Source: Zingiber officinale (Eukaryota > Streptophyta > Magnoliopsida > Zingiberales > Zingiberaceae). From it: a DNA stretch of 64,000 nt. The notes below the pieces were generated by a model, which did not search any database, was not told the origin of the DNA, and worked only from the letters and a program-made list of their open reading frames with translations. Position 1 is the stretch's first letter, and each line of letters begins with the position of its first letter. This document shows positions 48,971-62,500 of this stretch, piece by piece. The stretch spans positions 8,393,705 to 8,457,704 of the forward strand of contig NC_055987.1 in the NCBI RefSeq assembly GCF_018446385.1, given 5' to 3'. The translations under genes were made by a program, and so were the position numbers.

Positions 48971-50003
48971 TCTGTTGCCGTCTCTCTGCTTCGGCTATTA
49001 ATGACTCTCCATAATTTCAGGAGCTCTGGTGGTACGTGGTCTGCTAGATTTTAGCTGGAAACTCGTCGAGGAAGAAGACGCAGAAGAAAAAGCAGAGAAT
49101 GGAGAGTCACGGAGAACAAACTTTTGCCCTAATACTCCATGAACGTGACACTGGCACAGAGAGACAAACTTAAATTACTTATCTCTCAATTTATTTATTT
49201 AAAAAAAAATATTTTTACGTTAAAATTTTGAACTCCAACTGTGTATTACTTTTTTTTTTTAGCGATACGGTACAATACACATGGAAATGGTCACACGCAG
49301 CCTCGTGATTTCTCAATCGAATCCAGAGCAATTATTCTAATGAACTAATAGGACAAACTAATGCAGGCAGATGGGCAACAAAAATACAGATCCGAATCGC
49401 TGGACTGGATTAAAAACAATCGAAAAAAGAGAGGACAAAAACACAAACTATATTATCATTCAAAATAAACATTTTTTTCCCTTGTGAAAATATCTTATTC
49501 CCGAAAGAAATCCCCAAAAATTTATGTCTATGGCTCTTAAAAATATTTCCCTCTTTAACATAATTACATGAGAACAGCAATCACGAGAAATATGATTGTG
49601 GTGTCCTATTATTATTAGTGCATTGCCCAATTATTTAATCAAGAGAACATAAAGAACAAGATGGGTCACGGGTCCTCCGGTTTCTTCCAGCACGAAGAAA
49701 TCACGGATCGCTTCTCCTAAGTCAAAAAGGGTGAACAAATGGGGGACCCGTTATTTCTATTTGGCATAATATTCTTTTTTATTTAATTTTTAAAATATCT
49801 TTTTACGTTTTATTCTAAAATTATTCTAAAATCAACTGGATCGGTTGTGTGGTTTACTTTGGCTGACTCGTCAGGCTTGTTCGAGCTTTGAAAGCCAAGC
49901 CAAATGGAGCCCGATACGAACGCGAGTCGCACCAAATATGAGATTGGATTGGCTTAATTGCTTACCCTCGCTCTCCTCTCCCGTTCGAAGCCGGCGAGCG
50001 GCG
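48971..50003. promoter_or_regulatory. Shared divergent promoter region, LRR kinase and RH58 genes
   Basis: The two start codons face away from each other across 1033 bases. This interval must hold both promoters and 5' UTRs. The centre is AT-rich with T and A runs; no confident TATA pair assigned. Confidence 0.5.
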
Positions 50004-53000
50004 ATGGCGTCTTCCTGCGGCGTCGACACTGCAGCCTGGAGCCGCCGCATCCTCCTCTTCTCTTCCCGATCCCAAAAGACGCGCTGGGGTAGATGCTCCT
50101 TGGGGTTCCCCTGCCGGCTATTCTCCTTGTCCTCTGGTGCCGTTCCGTCGAACGCTTTGCCGGCGATTTCTTGTGGAGGAGCGCGCTCTTCTAGGGATCC
50201 TTATTTGGAGACTCCTACGCTCCGTGATCTTTGCCGCGGCAAAGTGCCGGAACACATCTTGCAGAGGTAGGTCGTCTGACTTCTCTTGTTCGTCTTGGTT
50301 GGAGTTCGGTTGAGGTTATTTACATGGAAGGCTAGTTCTCTCCGTTGTTTATTAGGTTTTACGTACTCCAGTCTGGATAGTGCGTATAACAGCTGATCGC
50401 TCAACTTACCATTCGATGATTGAATGCCAGGTTTAATTCTCCTCATTTAACGCCGCAATTTGTTATTGGGTCATCTCATTGTGATCAGTCCTGGTAACTC
50501 CTCTCAGAGAAGAATGGAACGAACCAGTAGATAAAAAAAGCTAACAGTTTGTTTTTTTTTAAATAATTAATTTGAATTATGAATTCCACAGTTTTGAGAT
50601 TCATTTTGAGAAAAAGGATGCATCACATTAGTGGAAATTATGGCCAGTGTGGGATTTCACTCGGGAGGAACGGTTGTTCATCATTATATACGCTTACAAC
50701 CTCCTAATAATTGTTTCGTCATTTATATGTTTTTCTTTAAATGATTTAGTTGCTGTCAATGTTAGTAATTCTACAACTACAAAGACGTTAACTATTTCTG
50801 AGCCTTTACAAAAATTTAACTACCTTCAAGGTTGATAATCCCAAAAAAGAGTTTCTTTTGGATAACCCTCTCTCCATTAATATAAAGGATATAATTGATG
50901 AAGGCCTATTAATTGATCAAACTGATGATTTCTACTTCCTGTCTCGTTTGTACCACTTTAACTATCTTTTCCTTCTATTTTTGAAGTTGCTGTTATTCCT
51001 CTTATGCCCCTCTTGATATCCTATATTTTATTGGTATCCTCACTTTTTAAAGCATTATTATTTTTACGCAAAAACAGTTGACATGATCTTTAGTTTTGAA
51101 ATATTAACTAGACATCATAACTTATAGTCATTCAATATTCTCAGTAGATTGATTCAATATCCTTATCTTTGGTCGTCTTATATTCTAATTTCTAGAGTAA
51201 TTGGTTCCTTGGATTTCATTGCTCAGTAGTACATTCTTTCTTATGGAACAGGGCAGAAGAGATTGGTTACACTCAACCTACTAATGTTCAATGTCTATCC
51301 TTACCTCTTTTGCTGTCTGGAAGGGATTGTGTTCTCCACGCTCAGGTGATTACAAGTTAATTATTGCTTTCATATAATGATCTAAGTTAAGTGTGATAAT
51401 TATTGGCAGAGTAACATACAAATATTATTTATGCTTTTTTAAGGCTTTGGTAGAATGGACTTGCAGTTTGGAGGACATTTGCAAGCAACTAATGGCTGCA
51501 AACAGTCTTTCTTAATTATTAGTTTTTTAAATTTTCTTTGCCTCTTCTAGCTTTCTCTTTGCATGCACAATTGGCAAATTCAGCAGGACCCATTTACATG
51601 ACACAATTAGTCTCACAAGTTTTTTAGGTTCTGATCCAAGTTTAATTATGTACAAGTCATAAACAACTCATCATGCATCACAAGAAAATAGGTTGTCTCA
51701 TTATGCATCTTGCCCTGTGTTTATGGCCCATTTAACTATTCTGTGATATTAATCTATGAAAACTCTAGGTTATATACAAAGTTGGATAGATTTTTTCCCT
51801 AAGACCATGAAACTCTTAGTTTTTGCTTATACACAATTATTTTAGTTATTTTTTCTTTTGAAAGTTCAAATGTTTATTTTTTTTGAATTTGTTCTTAAAT
51901 TTTCCAATAAAATCTAAATGGATGAATTGTGTCATGTAACATAACTTGACTTGAGTGAACGCTTTAGATAAATCTGATTACATGGACTATCTATGCCTTG
52001 CCAGCCCAAAAACCACCCAGTCACCCCTTTTTCCAGACAATCAAACATCCCTTAAGTTATAGAGTCTGTGAAGGCATCAATTTTTGATGCATTTAACACA
52101 AGGGGCTAAACAGTGTTATTTCAGAAACTGGTAAAGGATATTCCTAGCATTTACATTTGAAAGTGAGATGAATTGTACCCCACTCTTTTAGGGTGGTAAT
52201 GCAAGAATCATTCAGGATTGAACATTTCAGTTTAAGGTGTTTGATAACCTTGGAGACAATATTCTAGAGTTTGTTTGGAACCATTGCACATTCTGAGACC
52301 ATATTCTTACTGAACTTTTCCCTTTCTCTCCCCTCAAAACCTACAAAAGAAAAAGAAAAATTCGCAGATGACTTCATGAATCATGATTGCAAGGGCTTGT
52401 TAGTTCCTAAGATTAAGTGGAAAGTGATAATAATTACTGAAAAGTGGCTGCCTTCTCAGCTGAGAACACATTTGCGCCTGGGGTTCATATGGGTTAACTT
52501 GAAGGAACAGGTTTTTGTACACATCTTAGATCAGCTTATTTGTACATATCTTTATAGGTCATTGAGTTCTAGTTTGTACAAGATGAGGTTTGACTGTATG
52601 ATACATCATGTATATCCTTTGAGTATTCTGATGTTCAGTTGCTTGAATTATTTATAATTGATATAGTTTTCGCCGTGTAATTCTTCTCACATGTTTCTTA
52701 AATTTCTATGTTCCTATTATCTTTTAAAATGATTGTTCAGACTGACATGATGCATTTTGTCCTCTAGACAGGTTCTGGAAAAACATTGGCCTATCTTTTA
52801 GCAGTATTTTCAGCCATAGATTTCACTAGGTCCTCTGTTCAAGCACTTATAGTTGTGCCTTCTAGAGAACTTGGAATTCAAGTAAGTGTTGTCGGTTAAA
52901 AAATGACAACACCAAAATAATCAAATTTCTGATTCCGTTGTTTCGTATTTAATGCAAAGGTTACAAAAGTGGTTAGAGTGCTCACTGCAAAGCCGGTTGG

Positions 53001-56000
53001 ATTTGAGATGATACATACATGTACAGTCATGGCTTTGTTGGATGGTGGTATGTTGACAAGACATAAGAGCTGGTTAAAGGTACCATCCCAGTTCTTTTTT
53101 ATTAAACATTGGTATCATTGTGACAGTAATTCTTTTGATATAACTAAGGGTATATGACGTTGACTAAATGGAATTCAAAGCACTACTCTATAGAAAATGG
53201 GGCTAAATCTGAGTTGATAGATCTGTTGTCCTCCATTTTCTTTGATTAAAGAATGTTTCGTGTGGGAGATTCCTTCTTTAAAAGAAGAGGAAGTCTAACT
53301 TAAACCCTTTAAAAGTGATCTGACCAAAATAGATAAAATCAGTTAAGAAAATGGATTGAATGCCTTGAAGTTTATAAACAGATTCAAGTCTATAAACACT
53401 AAGCCATGCACAGAGAATAGTTTGGTTGTAGTTTACATTTTATCCTTTTTCACCACATTCAATTTATCTCATCAAAGAAGCATCTTTGTTATATGCGTAA
53501 AAATGAGTGCTTCATCTCTTGTATGTATTTTTCATATTATAGTTTCTCTTTTGTTACATGTAATGGTAAAATTCATCTGCTATTCATATCTTATCTTTTG
53601 CAGGCTGAACCTCCTCAAATAGTGGTGGCCACTGTAGGGAGTTTGTGTCAAATGATTGAGAAGAACATTCTTAAACTTGAAGCAATGAGAATTTTGGTTA
53701 TTGACGAGGTTTTTCAAATATCTTCTTATTCTTTCTTGCAAATAATTAATTGATCCAAATAGAACTCATCTTTCTGTTGTTGGGTGTTAGTGGCTTGGAA
53801 ACTCAAACAAAATAGAACTAAAAGGTGAAGAAAAAAAGTTAGACCAACATAAATAGAAATCAAATGAATAGGACTTCAAAGGTAAGATAAAATAACTAGA
53901 TCTGAAAAACGTATTTGGAAACTAGTTTGTTTGCATCATCCAGCAATCAGTTGATTGAGCATGCTTATTAGTAAGACAATCTTTTACAATGACAGAGATA
54001 AGTATAAAAAATCAATAAGAGAGAGCATTGGAGTAGAAGCAAATTCCTCTTTGAAATTGATAGAATTTGTAAGGTGTCGAATCTCCAATCTCGTCTTCAG
54101 TAATCCAAACACCATTTATTCATCTTTGTTCAATCAATGCCTTTCGCCACTTAGCTCCAGCTCATTTAGATGCATTTGAGCATGTTCACTTATTTAAATG
54201 TTTATATCAACAAATACAAATTATTATTCCAGCATGATCTATGAATGAACCAAGATTCTGAAAACTCATCTGCATCAAACCCCTAATATTGCTTGAGGAT
54301 TTGTTGAACTGCCTTGTTTCTTTCTGATATCTCCATGTGAGGTATGCTTTATATTGTTCCCACTCTATGTTTCTAATTGCATTTAACTAGCTACTTAAAT
54401 CTTACCTACACAATACATTTGCAAAATTATCATCTATTGTTGCGCAGTTTGATTTTCATTAATTCCTTTGTGACATCGCTTTGATGCACAGTGTACCTTG
54501 GCAGGTTGATTTTATGTTCCATTCATCTAAACAAGTGTACCCTCTTAGAAAGCTCTTGGGATTGTATTCAACAATTGATACTCGACAGACTGTGCTTGCT
54601 AGTGCATCTATTCCTCAGCACAATCGGTTTCTTCATGATTGTGTACAGCAAAAGTGGACCAAGGTTCTCCATTTTCTCACTTCCTATTAATGTTAAACAG
54701 GTCTTATCCATTTTATAAAAGGCCTTACATTTCATCTACTATTTATAATTAATCTTCGTTATTTCAGAATGATGTGGTTCACGTCCACGTGAACCCTGTG
54801 GAGCCCATGCCATCACAACTTCATCACAAATTTGTGGTATGACATTTTGTTAAATTAACAAAAGTTCAAATGTGACTCCCTACTTTTCCAAAGATTTCTG
54901 TATTACCTTGTTGATGATGGACCACGAAAATTTTAAATACTCAGTCGGATCATATTAATATAATTCAAAAATGTTTCGATATGATTAAACGTTCTTCTTT
55001 GTTAGCCAAACTAATGTAGTTTTATTTCTTTATGTTCCAATCATTACTTTACTGCAGATTTGCAAAAAGAAAGAAAGACTATTTATTTTACAGTACTTGC
55101 TTAAGTGTGACTCACCAAAGTCGGGTATAATTTTTGTCAGCGAACAGGTTTGCGTTTCTGTTTGTATTTTTTTTTATCAACAGCTACTAGAAATTTTTTG
55201 ATAAAAAAATCTTCTACCAAAAAGATTCTTTCATGTTAATTTTTGGTAAAAGGGTTGATGTACCTGCTATCTTCCATCCCTCTGTGTCTAGCATGTGGAA
55301 ACATTCTCCATATATGTAGATTCTTGTCGCATCTTAGCAGTTTGTGCAGGAATTTAGGGTAAATTGTATGTACAGTTCACACAGTGGCATTTTATGTTCT
55401 CTCATTTTTTCTAAAGTCTCCACTTTATTCCATCAACTTGCTTATATTCTCATTTTCCCACACTGTCACCTGCATACTTTTAATGAGGTGTATATCAGTG
55501 TATGGACTTCCAGTCCTAGAGGTGCATATATTTACTCTATATAAGAAGAACTCCTGCAACTCCTGTAAAGCACTTGCAACTTAATATCGGACTTGATTTA
55601 TAAAAATATTTAGTTACCACCATTTTAAATTCCCGGGCAGTTTAACCAGTGGGTTTCATTCTATACGGCAACAAAGTAATAGTGTCTTTGTATAAATACT
55701 CTGATCAATTAGTCTCAAATCAAGAAGTTTTCACGACTGTAAGGTTCATACTAATGTTGCTACTTGTAAGCAAACTCAGTTTCTCTATTAGAATTCCTTT
55801 GTTAAAATTATTTTCTAGGATCCATATTGTACAATCCCATTACCATATTCTAATTCCACAATTTGCACTGTATACTTCCTTTTATATTTGAACAGTCTGA
55901 GAAATCGAAAAGGCTAGGGCATCCACCTCCAACTACTCTCGTCCTGGATTTCCTACAAACTTCTTATGAAGGAGACTTGATGGTTTTTCTCTTAGATGAT

Positions 56001-56392
56001 GACATGGACTTCAATGCTCGAGCGAGCTCCTTCTCGGTAAATATACTTGCACAGTAGATATTTCACGAAAGTACACGGTTGTGTGGCCTTTAAATTACAA
56101 ATAAAACCTTTTGCAGGAAATTAGAGAAAAAGAGTATCTTTTGGTCTCAACAGATATATCTAGCAGAGGCTTCGACTTGCCGCAGACGACACATATCTAC
56201 AATTTCGATCTACCAAGAAGTGCCATTGATTATCTCCACCGAGCTGGACGAACGGGGCGAGATCCCTTCTCTGAGAATGTATGCAGTGTCACTAGCCTTA
56301 TCACACAGGAGGAGCGATTTGTGCTACAAAGGTTTGAGAACGAGTTGATGTTTAATTGTGAGGAGATGTTCTTGGAAGCTGTTACGACTTGA
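50004..56392 (+). CDS. RH58: DEAD-box ATP-dependent RNA helicase 58-like, probably plastid-targeted
   Basis: Ten exons: 50004-50266, 51252-51345, 52768-52881, 52960-53079, 53604-53708, 54505-54663, 54768-54836, 55058-55147, 55896-56036, 56117-56392. Total 1431 nt, 476 residues, every junction GT-AG and in phase. The first 60 residues are rich in Ser, Arg and Ala with few acids, as in a chloroplast transit peptide. Motifs: GYTQPTNVQ (Q motif), AQTGSGKT (P-loop, across the exon 2/3 junction), VPSRELG (Ia), IDEVDFMF (motif II as DEVD), LASASI (motif III region, SAS instead of SAT), STDISSRGFDLP and YLHRAGRTGR (V and VI). The DEVD and SAS variants suggest an atypical ATPase cycle; I recall RH58 as the plant group with this layout. 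Expected role: organelle RNA remodelling. Confidence 0.92.
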
Positions 56393-56469
56393 ATATCTTC
56401 ATAATTCTCAGTGAGTAGTTATTTGATTTAAAGTTGAAATTCCGGCGTGAGCACGGTAATGTACAAGGC

Positions 56470-56731
56470 GGCGTACCTCCACCATCGGTCGTTGCTGGTG
56501 GTGGTGATCAAGTGTCCCTTTGAGACAGTCTACTGATTAGCGCATGAGGTGTTGCCATTATGAGGTATGGAGTTCGAATCTCGGCTATGTCGAGGTAAAT
56601 GTTTTCCTCATGTGTAAGTCATTATTTCAAAGACTAGTAGTCACTCATGATTTACTTTCTTCGTGTTGGTCCTGAGACGGGTTCGTGGGGATGTTATGAG
56701 CGAGCGTAGTCGCTTTTTGCCACCACGGTAG
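56470..56731. repeat. SINE-like repeat 3' of RH58 (candidate)
   Basis: Contains GATTAGCGCATGAGG (box A-like) followed 30 bases later by GGAGTTCGAATCTC (box B-like), as in tRNA-derived SINEs, then a tRNA-unrelated stretch ending before GCTTTTTGCC. Lies between the RH58 stop codon and the tandem array. Target duplication not found. Confidence 0.45.
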
Positions 56732-56957
56732 CGGTGATCAAGTCGATTGATCTGGAGTGGTTGCGCGGATCTTTTTAATTTGTTGTTATGATCTTAACGA
56801 CAAATTAATTAAAATGTTGAGATAAAAAATAAAAATATTATTGGCGTAGAAGGGAATAAACGAATGGAGCTACATTCGGGGTATTGGTTTTGATGACAAA
56901 ATGATTAAAATGTTGAGATAAAAAATAAAAAAATTATTGGCATAAAAAATTTTCAAA

Positions 56958-57030
56958 TGGAGATGCGGGGTATCAATTCTTATATCTCTCACATGTTAAG
57001 CGAATGCTCTACTATCTAAGCTACATTCCC
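56958..57030 (-). pseudogene. tRNA-Ala-like sequence, unit 1 (decayed)
   Basis: 73 nt; minus strand begins GGGAATGTAGCTTAGATAG and ends CGCATCTCCA. Acceptor, D and anticodon arms pair with one mismatch, but the T arm does not. The loop reads TTAACAT, changing the anticodon to AAC. Confidence 0.6.
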
Positions 57031-57552
57031 TAATGTTTAATGCTAACGAAGAATCTCTAGTATTGGAGATGTAGCCACTCGATAGCAATGAAAGGAGCCA
57101 CGAAGAAGGAAGGACGCAACCGCAAAGGTGATCCCAAATAAAGGCCAAACACGATGGTCAAGCTTAGGAGAAAACAGGGGCCGAGGAAGGTGCCTGAGAA
57201 GAAGCAACAGACGATAGTGGTGGTGAAGCAGACGGTTGTTTCAAACATGGACGGTTGTTTTAAACCTGGTGTCGCTTCTAGGTAGCTTGGAGTTGCGCAG
57301 TGACGAATGGTGATGGAGGTGCTTCGTGGTGGTGATCAAGTCGATTGATCTGAGTGGCTACGTGGATCTTTCTAATTTGCTGTTAAGGTTTTAACGACAA
57401 ACCAATTAAAATGTCGAGATAAAAAATAAAAATATTATTGGCTTAGAAGGTAATAAACGAATGAAGCTCTATTGTTATTGGTTTTAATGACAAATCGATT
57501 AAAATATTGATATAAAAAATAAAAAAAATATTGGCATAAAAAGTTAAACAAA

Positions 57553-57625
57553 TGGAGATACAAGGTATCGATCGCCGTACCTCTCGCATGCTAAGCATGT
57601 GCTCTATCATCTGAACTACATCCCC
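57553..57625 (-). pseudogene. tRNA-Ala-like sequence, unit 2 (AGC anticodon)
   Basis: 73 nt; minus strand starts GGGGATGTAGTTCAGATG, anticodon loop TTAGCAT (AGC) and ends TATCTCCA. A TTTTT run follows about 11 bases after the CCA position. The acceptor stem is complete with G-U pairs, but one anticodon-stem and one T-stem pair are mismatched and the T loop lacks TTC. Best preserved anticodon in the array, yet probably not a functional tRNA. Confidence 0.6.
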
Positions 57626-58349
57626 TGATGTTTAATGCTAATGAAGCATCTCTAGCATTGGAGATGTAGCCACCCGATATCGACGAAAGGAGCCAGTATA
57701 TAGAAATCAAAGAAGTTACCGGATTTCATCTATTAGCCAATCTTAGCTTAGTTATTTATTTTAATTTTATAACACTAACTATATTTATATTTAATATGAA
57801 CTAGAACCATATAGTTGTATATAGTTCATATTTTATTATATAGTATAGAACTAACTATATCTAACTATAGAACTAATCTAACGATATAGATAGATAGAAT
57901 AGTTAGAATAACGAAGAAGGAAGGATGCAACCGCAAAGGTGATCCCAAATAGAGGCCAAACACGATGGTCAAGCTCAGAAGGAAATAGGGGCCGAGGAAG
58001 GTGCCTGAGAAGAAGCAACAGACGATACGATAGTGGTGGTGAAGTAGATGATTGTTTCGAACATACTATTACTCCTGAGCAACCTAGAGTTGTGCAGCGG
58101 TGGATGGTGATGGAGGTGCTTCGTGGTGATCAAGTCGATTGATTTGAGTGGCTGCGTGGATCTTTCTAATTTGCTATTAAGGTTTTAACGACAAACCAAT
58201 TAAAATGTTGAGATAGAAAATAAAAATATTATTGGCTTAGAAGGTAATAAACGAATGGAACTCTATTCAGGGTATTGGTTTTAATGACAAACCAATTCAA
58301 ATGTTGAGATAAAAAATAAAAAAATTATTGGCATAAAAGGTTAAACAAA

Positions 58350-58421
58350 TATAGATGCAGGGTATTAATCCCCATACCTCTCGCATGCTCGCGAGCGCTC
58401 TATCATCTAAGCTACATCCCC
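58350..58421 (-). pseudogene. tRNA-Ala-like sequence, unit 3 (decayed)
   Basis: 72 nt. Anticodon stem CTCGC/GCGAG is perfect but the loop has six bases (GAGCAT). T stem TGGGG/CCCTG still pairs. The acceptor 3' side is mutated (CATCTAT). Confidence 0.6.
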
Positions 58422-58466
58422 TAATGTTTAATGCTAACAAAGAATCTCTAGTATTGGAGAAGTAGC

Positions 58467-58739
58467 TAATGACAATAATGGAAATAAACTTTAATTGATT
58501 TCAATCAATTGAGATTTGTTATATTTGGCATATAATTAAGATCGACATGAATTAAATAGGGGAAATCATATTTCCAAGTCTATTATATTACTATCTTTAT
58601 AATTATTATGATTTATGTCTTATTTAATCTTTTCATTATTGTTTTAGACAATTTGTATAAATAAGCTTATTTACTTTAATAATAAGATTATCAAAAAAAG
58701 CTTTATATTATTTCTTTCCTCTACCAATTGAATTCAACA
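58467..58739 (+). repeat. Copia 5' LTR
   Basis: 273 bp, TAATGACA...TTCAACA, similar throughout to 62974-63247. The stretch TTTGTATAAATAAGC near 58652 could hold the TATA box. Confidence 0.88.
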
Positions 58740-59528
58740 TGGTATCTTCCTCTTAATTTTCCTCTTCCAAATTTTTGTTATAACAGCTACAGGAATTTCT
58801 ACATCGAAGTTTGATATCATCGTCTACAATGCGGCAACCTCGGCAATAATAACTTTTCTTATTCTTTCATCAACAACTCTTTTTTATCGAAGGTAGTAAC
58901 TTCGACAATATTAATCGTAGCAAAGAAAAATTATTATTTGTCTGTTTTATTTTTCTCAGCATTTTTTTCTTGTCTGTTTTTTTTACTCTCTTCCACTTCT
59001 GTTAGAAAAAAAACAAAAGCAGAAAAAAATCGAGCAAAAGAAAAAGGAAAAAAATGTGCAGAAGAAAAAAAGCAAAAAAAAAAAAAAAACAGAGAGGGGG
59101 AAAAAGCAAAAAAAAAACAGAGAGAAAAAAATGTTCTCGAGTCTTATTTTTCTCTCTTTCTTTGTCTTTTTTCTGGCGTTATATTTTTCTCGAGTATTAT
59201 TTTTCTCTCTTTTCTCGAGTCTTATTCCTCTCCATCGTAGCAAGTGCTTCTATTCATCACCGATAGCTGCCTAAGTCAACGCAGAAAATCCTCTACTTTC
59301 TTATTGCCGTCGAAAAGTTACTCTGCCACCCACAACAAGTGGTCGTCACCATCCACCAAGCTTCTGATTTGTCGCTTCCGTTGGATTGCAAGGTTCTAGT
59401 GCCAAGTATTATTTCCAGCCACCGAAAATTCTTCCAGCAAGGTCTATTACTATCAAGTGACGAGTTATTTATTTTCGATGTCTGATACTCAACGTCATCA
59501 AGGTGGCCAAGAGTAAAGGTTAGATCGA

Positions 59529-62500
59529 TGTCAAATTTGTCACATCGTTAGTCATATTGGTATTCATTGCTCTAGAAGATTTGATTGGTCTTATAGTCAG
59601 AGAAGATGTCAAATTTGTCTCAGAGTTAGACATATTGGTATTCAATGTCCTAAAAGATTTGACTCAAATTTTGCTGGTGGTCTTGCAGCATTGGGACAAA
59701 CAACTATTTCACAAGGAGAGCATTCATCTTCAAATCGACCATCAACTTCTTGCATTCTACAATCCAGTCATCTCATACTGGAGCATTCTCACATTCTATC
59801 TCTCCTAATATAGTTTCATCGACTCTTGAGAACCCACGATGACATCTGGATTCTGGAGCAACTCATCATGTTACACCGGAATATAATATTCTCACACGAG
59901 CTTTGCCTTATGATGGACCCGACATGGTACAAATAGGTAATGGCTCAGGTTTGCAAATTACTCACATTGGAAACACATCTTTATACTCATGTGGTCATAC
60001 TTTTTGCATGCGCAACACTCTTCATGTTCCTTCTATTACTAAAAATTTGCTTTCCGTCTATCGTTTGCTCTTGATAATAATGTGTTCTTTGAATTTCATC
60101 CTCGTCATTGCCTTGTGAAGGATCCCACAACAGGAAATATTCTACTTCGAGGAAATATTAAAGACGATCTTTATCATCTTCAGCCCACCTATACTAATGC
60201 GTTTGTTGGAGAACGCACTGATAAATTCTCTTGGCATGCACGTCTTGATCATCCGTCTCTATGTGTTGTTCAGAATATCATTAACCAGTATGGTTTACCA
60301 ATTTCTTTAGCCTCCTCTTCTCATTTATGCGAAGCTTGCATGAAAGCAAAATCTCATAAATTACCTTTTGTGTCTTCTTTTCACACTTCTAGTTTTCCTT
60401 TAGAAATTATTCACTTTGATGTGTGGGGTCCTGCTCCTAGTCTATCTAATCAAGGGTTTCTTTATTGTGTTATTTTTATTGACAATTTTAGCAAGTTTAC
60501 TTGGATTTTTCCTATGAAAAGAAAGTCTGACCTCTTTGATATTTTTTGTCGCTTTCAAAAATAAATTGAGCGCTATTTTGATCGTAAAATCCTCTCCCTT
60601 TATTCTAATTGGGGTGAAGAGTATCAAGCACTTCATCGTCATCTTACTTCCTCTGGCATCATCCATCGAGTCTCTTGTTCCCACACTCCTGAACAAAATA
60701 GATCCACCGAGAGAAAACATCGTCATGTGGTTGAAACTGCCTTAGCTCTTTTAAATCATGCTTCGGTTCCACTTAAATTTTGGGATGATGCCGTCCAAAC
60801 CGCAGTCTACCTTATTAATCATTTACCCACTCCACTACTTTAAAATAAGTGTCCCTTGGAAAGATTTTATAATTGTCTTCCAGATTACTTCTTCTTTCGT
60901 ATCTTTGGTTGTGCATGTTATTCTTGGCTACGACCTTACTCTAAGCACAAGTTAAACCCTCGCTCTTTACAATGTGTTTTCCTTGGTTATAGTAATTTGC
61001 ATCATGGGTACCGTTGCCTCCATATTTCGACTGGCCGGATATATATTTCTCGACATGTTACTTTTGATGAATGTCTATTTCCGTTTGCAGTTGCTACATT
61101 AGATTCTCCTTCAGATAATCAAGACAACTATCTAATATTACCAAGCAATATACTAGAAGCCCCACATATTGATTCATCAGGACAAATTGAAAGTACAAGG
61201 GGGATGATATCTTAGGTCCTGCTCCATCTCCACAAGTTCCTGTAGACTCGGCGGCTAGTGGTGATCCACTCTCTAGTTCTGATTTTCATCCGTCTGACCA
61301 CTAATCTCCGAGTAGCTCTGATGATGATATTCCTCGGCGGATGCTTCCTCTAAGTGATATTTATGCACGATGTCAACATGTTTCCACTCGTTATCTTCTT
61401 CCACGTGCTCTTATTGCTTCTTCAAATTTTGTTGAACCTTCTAGTTTTACATAGGCAGTCAAAGATCCAAACTGACGTGTTGCGATGGCTATATAATTTG
61501 ATGTTCTTCTTCGTAATGCAACCTGGAGCTTAGTCCCTCGTACCCCATCTATGAATATTATGGGCTCTAAATGGGTTTACCGAATTAAGTATCGTGCAGA
61601 TAATTCTATTGAACGTTACAAAGCTCGCATTGTTGCTAAAGGCTTTAATCAATAGTCAAGTATTGACTTTAATGATACTTTTAGTCCATTCGTCAAAATT
61701 ACAACTATCAGATTGCTACTATCTATAGCTGTAAGCTCCAATTGGCCAATACGCCAATTAGATGTTTCCAATGCTTTCCTTCATGAACACCTTGAAGAAA
61801 CTATTTATATGTGGCAACCTCCTGGATTCATCCTCCCACAACTTTCAACACATGTGTGTTAACTTCAGAAGTCTATATATGGTCTTTGACTAGCACCTCG
61901 TGCATGGTTTCGTCATCTATCTGCCTGGCTTCATACTCGGATTTTTTGACTCAAAAACAGACTCTTCCCTATTCTAGAAATGTAATGAGAAATTTTCAAT
62001 ATTTGTTCCGATTTATGTGGATGATATATTAATAACTGGTAGTGATTAAAACGACATTACTCCTTTACTACATCTTATCCGTCAAGAGTTTCCTATTCGG
62101 GATCTTAGCAATGTTCATTTTTTCCTTAGCATAGAGTTTTTCTCACATTCTGAAGGATGTCTTCTCTCTTAGAGCAAATAGATTACTGAACTCCTATAAC
62201 GAGCTAAAATGGATGGTGCACACCCTATCTCCACACCAATTATTGAGGGTGGTTTCACTGCACCTTCATCCTCTTCTTTGATGTCTAACCTCCAGATCTA
62301 CCGTAGTATTATTGGCTCCCTACAATATGTCATAATTACACGACTTGATATTGCTTTCGCTGTGAATCGTGCCTGTCAATTTATGCATGCTACTACTGAA
62401 CATCATTGGGAAGGTCTTAAGAGAATTTTTCGATATCTCAAAGGCACTATTCTACATGGTCTTCTTTTATATCGTCAGTCTTCACGAGAGTTGATTGCCT

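Noticed and set aside
52271-52657. 128-codon ORF on the plus strand
   Set aside because: Lies wholly inside an RH58 intron; the phases of exons 2 and 3 join without it and it matches no helicase motif.
57553-57625. Functional tRNA-Ala(AGC) gene
   Set aside because: Mismatches in the anticodon and T stems and loss of the TTC T-loop make function unlikely; kept as a tRNA-like pseudogene.
58938-59274. Lys-rich and Phe-rich ORFs on both strands
   Set aside because: Low-complexity purine tract inside the Copia leader; no conserved protein.
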